Source of the DNA: Terebella lapidaria
Taxonomy: Eukaryota; Annelida; Polychaeta; Terebellida; Terebellidae
NCBI GenBank assembly: GCA_949152475.1
Contig: OX424561.1
Coordinates: 4,898,001-4,962,000 of the forward strand
Direction: 5' to 3'
Length of the DNA: 64,000 nt
The translations under genes and the position numbers were made by a program. The notes beneath the pieces were generated by a model. That model saw only the letters and a program-made list of their open reading frames with translations. It searched no databases and had not been told where the DNA came from. Positions 56,100 through 64,000 of the stretch are shown here, one piece after another. The stretch's first letter is position 1, and each line of letters begins with the position of its first letter.

Positions 56100-59080
56100 T
56101 TCTAACGATATACTACTCGATATGGTGAGCTGAGCTTCGTACTTGACCTCGACATAGAGTTCATCGGAAAGTATCACGAGCAAGGTCAACGGTCAAAGTC
56201 AAACAAGAAAGACTTTTTGGTAACCTGCAGTATGGTGCTAGTTATGACCATTTATGTGATTATACTTGAATAATTTATTGAGAATCGATGAATAATTGTG
56301 GACACTATGGCCTTTTGAAATTTTGAAAAATTGACGTTTATGACGTCACATCTGAAAACTAATGCATAGTATATATCAAGGGATCAAGACTCAAAACGCA
56401 CTTATTTTCACGCTGTTATCAGCATGGAAATCTTGAAACATGCAATTTCGCTTATAATGGGACCAACTTTGTTGCCATATAAACGTCAATTACGTCACAA
56501 CAGATTATCTGATCGAGCTGAAAATTGACTGGAAGCATCAGAGGCGGGTTTCACATTGTATCCGTATATCGGACCTGCAATAAATTATATAATTTTGCAC
56601 ATCTGACACTCGAATCGCCTAAATATCAGGTAAAAATCACGTTTGACGTCATTATGACGTCAATTGACGTCAGATATCAAAATAAAAAATATATTTGGAA
56701 AGTACTCCCAAAGGCTTTTCAAATGAGCTACTACTCGATATTTTATAAAAAGATAAAGGTCAATGTCGATTTCGAGGTCAACTTCGCCCTTGGCGCTTGG
56801 AAAGGATATAGGTCATAGACCTTAGGTCCGATACAGAATTTGCTAGGATATGTGAGTATTGTATTATGGTTTTACTACATGTTTCTATCCTTCTTAGTTA
56901 TTGAGATATAAAGACCAATTTGATTTTCACATAAAGGTCAATATTGACCTTGACCCTTTACCTAACATTATGTGAACCAGAAGGACTAGCTTGCTTAAAT
57001 AGAATTTAACTGACTTCTTTCTACATTCATTTTTCACGCTAATATCTGCATGGGAAGATTGAAACATGCAATTTTGCCTATGATGGGAGCGCTTTTGTTG
57101 CCACGCATATCTGGTGCATGCACAGGACCTTTGGTCTTGAGACAAATTACTGCTAAAAACCGGGAATGGGGCCGGTTGCTATGCCGGTTCGTCAACCCCA
57201 AAAGTTGTGATATAAAGTGGCCTGTCGCTTGACCCAGACTGTATTTAGACATGAGTTTTAGGCTTTATTATATCAGTTGGACACCTGTGAGTCTGAAAAC
57301 AAAAGAAACGTTGTTTGAGATCTGCATTTGGATACATATATGATATACTGTATTACTATGCGACCGAGTGTGTATATTTAGAAGGGAACATGTCCACATG
57401 CGGTTATCGTTTCTACAGCTTATTGGCGTGTGAACGGATTGAGAGTCAGATTCACCCCACTGCTCTTTCTACTTTGATATCTTGGCGAGTTTTCAATCTA
57501 TTCCAAATGTGAAAATTGGACCATAAAGTAGAAATAACACTGCTACTGATTGCATGAAAACTGCTACTGATTGCATGAAAAGCTTCAAAATTGAAAATAC
57601 AGTAAATTCTTGAAAATTTGAACCATTGAAACATAAAATGTATTTGAATAATCCAAAGTCCTGATAGGATTCGGATAAAATTTGGTGAGATTATAGACAA
57701 TATTGATTGGAAACTGTTTGCAGAAAATCAGTGTGAAATAGGCATTATAGGCTGAAATATAATTAAAGGTATGTGTTAAATGGAGTTTCCAGTGTTAAAA
57801 TTCAAATGGCTGTCAAATCGCCATTCAACTCAGATTTTCAAGAATTATTTATTATTTGTGACGTCATCGATGAAGCGATTTTTCCCAAAATCATCTTGTC
57901 AAGAGCCATTATCCTACAGAATATCTACACCAAATTTGAAGGGAGTCTAGCAAGATATATGGATGCTATGAGTATGAAAGTATCGACAAACAAATGAAAT
58001 TTTCTCCAATTTTTCGTCATAAAAACCTCAATTAGGCCACTACCACTGCAATTATTTAACTGATATTTGTCAAATAGCTTCAGTAGGTATCCCCAATACT
58101 TCCCAGAGCACAGGATCACCAATAATTATGAATGGTTTATGCATCTCATGTAAACAATGAATTAAGTCTAATAAAATCACGTTTAACGTCATTATGACGT
58201 TATGTGACGTCAGATTTAAAAAATTACAACATATTTAGAAAGTACTCTCAAAGACCTTTCAAACGAGCTACTACTCGATATTTTTGCAAAAGGTCAAGGT
58301 CAAGGTCATTTTTGAGGTCAACTTCGACCTGAGGCGCTTGCAAAGGCTATCGGTCATAGGCCTTAGGTGTAAACGCAAAACTTGGTAGGCTAAGTGAGTG
58401 CAATACTTTGGATTTACTTCCGCGTTTCTATCTTTCTTAGTTCTTGAGATATAGGGACCTACATGGTTTTCACTCGCAGGTCAATATTGACCTTGACTTT
58501 CGACCTTTGACCTTGAAATTTTCTGGAACAAAAGAACTTATCCTTGGCTATAAACGGGTTTATTATTAGATTTTACGCACATTATTGATGCTTTTATCAG
58601 CATGGACAACTTGAAACATGCAATTTCGCTTATAATGGGACCGATTTCGTTGCCATAGAAACGTCAATTACGTCATAACGGATTGACCGATCGCGCTAAA
58701 AATTTATCTTGACCATAAGGGACCGGCCCCACATCGTTTCCAAGCATCAGATCGAGAATCGGAGGAGGTGACCTCCAAGGTCAAATATTCGACCTCAGGC
58801 GAACTTCTCGAGGTCAAGATCAAATGTCAAGGTCAAGGTTACAAAAGATAGAACTCGAGTTTATCTACAATATGAACTTGATTTGAAGTCTCTAGCACTA
58901 TTAGAACCGAAGTTAGGGCCACTTATGTGTTTTCGACGTTTTGCTTGACCTTGACCTTGACCTTTGACCTAGACACACCAAAATAGGACGTATTCTACAG
59001 ATTCTGCACACGTATTTTGGAAGCTTTTAATCAAGAACTGTGGACGCTAGAGTGCGAACAAATACACAAACACACAAACA
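56100..59080. repeat. Diverged long repeats rich in TGACGTCA and AGGTCA motifs
   Basis: A module recurs at about 56420-57000 and 58160-58700, with a fragment at about 57045-57100. It contains GCATGG..ACTTGAAACATGCAAT, AAACGTCAATTACGTCA, TTTGACGTCATTATGACGT, GAGCTACTACTCGAT and clustered AGGTCAA/GACCTTGACCTT. 58780-58990 is especially dense in half-sites. Short frames inside are chance. No gene. Confidence 0.7.
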
Positions 59081-59630
59081 CATCCACAAACCCATCAACA
59101 TACTTGCCGATCTTATTCAAATTTTTAATTACGAAAGCGTAAGTCAGCTTGAAATTGTGTGCAAATTGAGTTGAACAAATGGGTAATAAATGTGGATGTC
59201 AGTATAGCGAGTGCAGCTAAGGTGCAAACCGTATTATTAGGTTGGAGCAATCTCATAATCAGCCAATTTTAGCGTTCTTGTTTGTCACATGAATTTAGAA
59301 GAACATCTCGAGATTAGCAGGAATATCAGGAATTATGCACAACTGGATGGCCGATACTCAGAAAATCGTGCATGGAAAACACATGGGGGGTTGAATAAAT
59401 AAATCAATAAATAACGTGCTAATGTGGTTTTGGAAAAAGTAGATCGTGTCAATACCATTTGTATAATCTAACAAGCATTATAAGATACAGACAAAACACA
59501 AATAGGAACACATATGTTCAGGGCTCAACATTGAATTTTTAATGACATGTCCTGTGGGGCAAGTAGGGTCCAATTTCAACCTGCCCCACTTGGATGCTCA
59601 CCTGCCCTACTTTTTAACAAGTTCTTTAAC
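59081..59630. other. No gene recognised
   Basis: 59240-59380 is a diverged match to the 9050-9200 part of the 2.76-kb unit (TTTTAGCGTTCTTGTTTG, ACATCTCGAGAT). Otherwise unremarkable. Confidence 0.4.
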
Positions 59631-59635
59631 AACCA

Positions 59636-62532
59636 CACGCTGGGAAAGGCGATCTCCAGAATCTGAGGTTGAACGCTGGAATTGGAGGTTGAACGCCCGA
59701 TTCTGAGGAAATGGCGCAAAGAAAGCAAAACATTGTGAATAGCTCCTATGATTTTAGGTAATTACTGTATATCATAACGATTATTGGCATAAAAGAGTGT
59801 GTCCATAGAGCATGCGAACATATATGGCTTTCAGGAATAAGCAAGATTGGTGTGAGAATGCACAGACCAGGCAGTAAACTGGGACACAAAATAGCGGGTC
59901 AATATCCGTATGCAAACGAAGTGCGAAGTTGCAACCAAATTTGACATTTCGAAGGGATATGTGGCAAAATACACATGTTTCACGCACAGAAATAGTTACC
60001 AGTGAACCTTTTACGACAACAGATACATCAGTATGTGCACATCATCTGATAAAACATGATGTATGAGCACATTTCGAATTGACAGCTGCAACTCCATGTA
60101 TATTGAGGACGGCAACTCCATGTATTACAATAATGAGGTAGAATTGGGTGGCCCTGAAAGAACAATGTGTTTGCTAGTTTGTCAAAAGTTGAAAAAAAAA
60201 TGTTGATTTCAGGTTTGCCTTCCACAACAGTTTGATATATCTAGGGACCTATTCTGATATTATTTGGTTGAACGCATGTGTTTATTCAGACACCAATACT
60301 ATTACCTTATGCCATCATCATTTTGCTGGTTGTATTGATAGAGTGGGAGACAAATATGTTCATCGATAAATCGTATCTGCCTACTAGTATACTTTTCTCT
60401 GGTTGACACCTGCATACCCCCCCCCCCCACCCATGCAGGTTTACTTGGATGATGACAGACTTAGGGATTGACAAAATACAGGTTATATGAATCCATTCTT
60501 ATGGTCCAATTTGAGCGCTAATTGGCAGGGTTAAATACTTGATTTAGGCATGAAAACTTGTAGCAGACGTGGGAAATTTATTTAGGTTAAAAAAAATGTT
60601 CGTGTCACATTACATGTTCGTGCCTAAATTATTCCGGTATATTATGGAATGTGAGCTTCGCACATATATTATTATGTGCAATGTGACAATTGCTTGGAGA
60701 AGGTATCCCAAAAATCTAAATATAATTTCATGTTGCCATATCAGCTGTAGTTTTTCATTTATTTTTTATGAACATGGCTGCTATTGAAACACTTGTAATT
60801 CAGTGCAATGCAGTGCTCGTAAATTTCAGACTCACTAATATGGTCAATTTTTGTTTTATAATTTCAAATAAATCTGCTGGGTACCTGCGAATTATGACAG
60901 GATGTCATTTACTTACTGAATATCGTGGTATCTTGTGTGTGTAGAAATTACTACGTACATATATCAATTGCGCATAAAATATCAATATATTCCTGTTGCA
61001 AACCATTTCTAGTGCTTTCAATAGACGTGGAATCAATACCCAGTATTAAGTATTCCGAGCAAACAAAACAGGGTCCGTTATCCAATCTCATAGTCCGGGG
61101 ACAGAAAGTCATATCAGGCATACGAAGTGAGAGAAAACAAAAATGACAGGATAACTCATGAACCCCAAAAATGGCCATTAGGAGGTGAAATCAGGTGTTC
61201 AGGAAAGAGTGAGCATTTCCTGCCCCACTAGTGGCACCCGTCACGAATTCCCCAAAATTAACATGAAAATAGATCTAGTTGCATGGCAGACATGGATTTG
61301 GTGTATTTATCAACCATATCATGATGACGTCCATAGAATTTCTCAAACGCAGCTATAAGTCTTGGTATAACATATCCTTGTCGCAGCAGTTTAGAGACTA
61401 GCTGGGCACGTCTTGGATAGACAAAGTCCTCATATTTGCAACTAGCTCTGGAATAACGTATAAGTTGAGAAACAAAGCGGAGTGTCTGTAGTATCCTTAA
61501 TTTCAAGTTCCTTAGGATATATGACATCCAAATAATCACCAAACTTGGGATTATTTAGCGACAGTACATCATCTATGTATCGGAAAGTGAAATTAAAATT
61601 GCATGTTAGTTTCTTAGAACCTCCTCGTTGTAAATGTTGGATAAAATCTGATTAATGTGAGTATAAAAACAGGTCTGCCAATAATGGTGCCCAGTTTGTA
61701 CCCATGGGAATACCAATAGTTTGTTGAAATATGGCCGTTTGGCCCTGGAAGACACTAACCAGATTCATTACAAAATTTAAACCTATTTAAAATGTCCTAC
61801 GATGGATCGATATCACGGTGGAATGAAGAAAATAAAACACTTTCATTCAATGGCTTCACGTATTATCTGTTTCTTGTCTGCAAAATCTAACGGATCTTGA
61901 ATTTGGGTGCATGTACGAGGGATAAGACCACATGGCTGTATATGTCGTGTGTCATGAACCCCATATCACCAAAGCAGAGACGTCACCAAACCCTGAGAGC
62001 GATGTGTTCTTGGCAGCACTCGTCACTCTGTTCCGTAAATTCCGGTGTTGCCGTTTTTTATGAGCCCTCATACTCGTGGAGTTGCAGCCTAGTTTCATTT
62101 CACGTTGAATACTCAATAATTTCGCAAACATTCAAGAAATCTGGTCAGATATAAAGTCTTTTGCACCTAAACAACCATTCTGCACAATCTCAAGTGCTAT
62201 ATTTGGTAAATTAGTGAATTAAACTGGTTTATTCATTCGATGCGTGTTGTCGCCTAGATGCTGTTTCAGTACCTAAAACTGTGCCGCGATTTATCAGATA
62301 ACTGTGTGATATACTAAGGTGTTTTTGTTGTAGCGAGGGACAATGATCATTCGCATAACTGATGCACACTGTTATATAGATGACACGGACCATTTTACGT
62401 ACCTTTTGAGGGCTTTTCCCTCAATCATCCTCACAATGTTTTGTTTCTTTTCGCGATTTACTCTGATTCGGGCGTTCAACCTTCAATTCCGGCGTTCAAC
62501 CTCAGATTCTGGAGATCGCCTTTCCCAGCGTG
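59636..62532. mobile_element. 2.9-kb TIR element with 5-bp target duplication
   Basis: The ends are inverted over roughly 100 bp. CACGCTGGGAAAGGCGATCT...GAATCTGAGGTTGAACGC on the left (from 59636) matches the reverse complement of the right end (to 62532) almost perfectly for about 70 bp and less well to about 59740/62430. Both sides are flanked by AACCA (59631-59635 and 62533-62537). No transposase is recognisable. The only coding trace inside is a decayed RT relic (61019-61800, minus). The 5-bp duplication and CAC start would fit Transib/RAG-like or some other superfamilies, but the heptamer is not a good match to CACWATG or CACAGTG, so the class stays open. Confidence 0.85.
61019..61810 (-). 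pseudogene. RT-element relic retaining catalytic motifs
   Basis: The best-preserved copy of the family. On the minus strand, FQQTIGIPMGTNWAPLLADL (about 61740-61680) and RYIDDVLSLNNPKFGDYL (about 61590-61530) can be read in two frames, followed by YPKELEIKDTTDT. An abrupt join leads to FVSQLIRYSRASCKYEDF and FEKFYGRHHDMVDKY (to 61258). The segment between DTTDT and FVSQL, the SYLDL-like region, is deleted. The 3' UTR (61019-61257) is almost identical to 24894-25133. It lies inside the 2.9-kb TIR element, so it was probably inserted there. Confidence 0.75.
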
Positions 62533-62709
62533 AACCAGCAGGTAACTGATTACTGATACGCCAGATGACCAAAAGGAATTGTACTGAATTCATATTAATT
62601 TATCTTGACAACTATACCATACAATTGTTTCGGTATTGTTACCATACAACAGAATCATGTGTTGAAATTAATAATACGTATACTGATTTGTTTACTACAC
62701 ATATGGTGT

Positions 62710-62930
62710 AAAACTGACGCCCATGACTTCTGAGAAGTTTCTTCTACAAGATCACGAGGGAACGCGATCCGGATGGCGAGTGAATGCAATGAGATCACGA
62801 GGTAACGCGATTCGGAATACGAGGGAATGCAATAATATTGCGAGAGAACACAATAACAATATGCTAAGAATATTTCCTCCATATTTCCTCAGAGGCTTCG
62901 TAAGTGGGTAACTGGTGCAGAGATATAAAA
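62710..62930. repeat. Foldback-like patch resembling the 23.7-kb MITE interior
   Basis: ATCACGAGG(G/T)AACGCGATNCGGA occurs twice (about 62751 and 62795), with GAGGGAATGCAATAATATTGCG after it. This texture resembles the interior of 23677-23899. Possible ends (CTTCTGAGAAG and CCTCAGAGGCTTCG) are weak. Confidence 0.4.
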
Positions 62931-62984
62931 TCGATGGCAGACTGTTTAGAATTATGTCATTTATAATAACCGTGTACAATTGGA

Positions 62985-63580
62985 AATGAATGAATGGAAA
63001 TTATTCATTGTTTATCCATATTTATATATTATAATAAGTAAACCCAAACTGTTTAAGCATGAATTGCTAGTAGAGCCATATGTATGCATGTTAATATATA
63101 AACATTGTCTTAATAAATATGAAAAATTCTTTTGGCACTACTTAGATGTGGTATTCTACCTCTTGAATTGTAAACTGTCGCTATACCAACTTACATCATC
63201 CCAAAACAGGTTCATTTCGAAAACTTTCACCAGAAGAACGTTTATGTGAAATTTGTGGTAAAAAACCACAACCAAGTTGAAAATGAAATTTACTTTCTTT
63301 TTAACTGTCCATCACAACAGTATTAAACAGGGCTATTTTATAGGCTTTCAGAGGGAATGTGATTTTTTGCAATATGATTGATATTGAAAAACTCAAATTG
63401 TCATGTCAGTACAATCGAAAGTATGTTCAAAACTATTGGTGAAATTATAGCAGAATCACAAATATGTCTTATACCTATAAGTGCATAGACATAGACAAGT
63501 GTAAACACATTGTCTTTACGACATATACAAGCCCCCAAGGGCTGGGTACTCCATAATAATGTTTTATTCTTTGTTCAATT
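62985..63580 (+). pseudogene. LINE 3' relic with C-terminal zinc knuckle
   Basis: Plus-strand fragments in shifting frames are EPYVCMLIYKH and NKYEKFF (63070-63130), LLRCGILPLE, HHPKTGSFRKLSPEERLCEIC (63190-63280) and NQVENEIYFLFNCP. Together these are the CX2C...H..C region found after the RT in many LINE proteins. At least three frameshifts are present. The likely 3' end is near 63580, after the hairpin-like AGCCCCCAAGGGCT at 63530. Confidence 0.65.
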
Positions 63581-64000
63581 TTGATATGCACAAGTGAATT
63601 ACAAATAAATGAATGCAATACAAAGTATTCAACAGTATAAAAACAATCACACTCACAGGCGAGTGAACATTGGCATATACCAACTGCGATATTCAATACG
63701 AGACACCCATGATTCACACGAGACACCCATGATTCATATGACTTTCATGACCCAGTTACAATTTTTTTGAATGACCTATTTTCACTAGAAATATCATAAA
63801 TATAATCATGATACTCAGACCCACTCTTGTCCCAGACGTCTTTTCTGAACCCAACACTCACAAACTCCCTCCGGCAAAACCAGCCATATTTACACAACTC
63901 ATAATTGGTTAGAATCGATGGTAATATTTACTCTGACGATGTAATGTATATATCGATATATACCATTTTTATCATGAGCCACACCTCGATATATATTATT
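63581..64000. other. No gene recognised
   Basis: Contains a 20-bp direct duplication (CGAGACACCCATGATTCA, about 63698-63736). Nothing else supported. Confidence 0.4.

Noticed and set aside
59636-62532. Assignment to a RAG/Transib transposon
   Set aside because: The 5-bp duplication and CAC start fit, but the terminal heptamer CACGCTG is a poor match and no transposase is seen, so I left the class open.

Overview
This window looks like intergenic, repeat-dominated DNA from an invertebrate animal, most likely a mollusc or another lophotrochozoan. It is AT-rich and carries spliced transposon genes with GT-AG introns. It also holds relics of a reverse-transcriptase family common in mollusc genomes, a Ty3/Gypsy LTR retrotransposon, LINE relics, MITEs and TGACCT-rich tandem repeats. 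I see no convincing single-copy host gene, no tRNA or rRNA gene, and no prokaryotic feature. The species is inferred from repeat content only.

Layout. From 1 to about 23.5 kb runs a large, old, tandem-like composite repeat. A front block (1-1755) and a back block (about 3120-6300) recur in the same order at 7024-19400 and at 19800-23480. In the second superunit the front block is locally triplicated as three nearly identical ~2.76-kb units (7024-15279). Each unit carries the same 226-bp foldback MITE, which is absent from the old copy at 1-1755. The back block at 15.9-19.4 kb carries two further insertions (16690-17012 and a 635-bp TIR element at 18338-18972), and 'empty' versions of both sites survive at 4.4 and 5.8 kb. 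From 23.7 to 27 kb there is a small MITE, a 4 x 151-bp satellite, an RT relic, and an ~8 x 134-bp satellite packed with nuclear-receptor half-sites.

27938-36325 is one minus-strand LTR retrotransposon with ~1-kb LTRs, 4-bp target duplication, tRNA-His primer site and polypurine tract. It keeps gag, protease and an accessory zinc-finger ORF but has lost almost all of RT, RNase H and integrase. An 11-12-bp motif (TTCCGCGAACG) is amplified in the LTRs, in a second internal promoter before the zinc-finger ORF, and inside gag in all three reading frames.

36.7-43.8 kb holds an RT relic followed by a complete DNA transposon (37618-43834, TA target duplication, 54-bp TIRs). It has two convergent spliced genes: a THAP-DDE transposase whose first exon is frameshifted, and an intact SWIM-YqaJ nuclease. 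Each gene starts beside its own TIR, as expected for an ISL2EU-type element.

The rest (44-64 kb) is a mosaic of dispersed repeats, a LINE relic that lost its YADD box (47.2-48.3 kb), further RT relics, CRE- and AGGTCA-rich repeats (55.4-59 kb), a 2.9-kb TIR element with a perfect 5-bp target duplication (59636-62532), and a second LINE 3' relic (62985-63580). The strongest candidates for something new are the retrotransposon's motif-driven dual-promoter design and the 2.9-kb TIR element.
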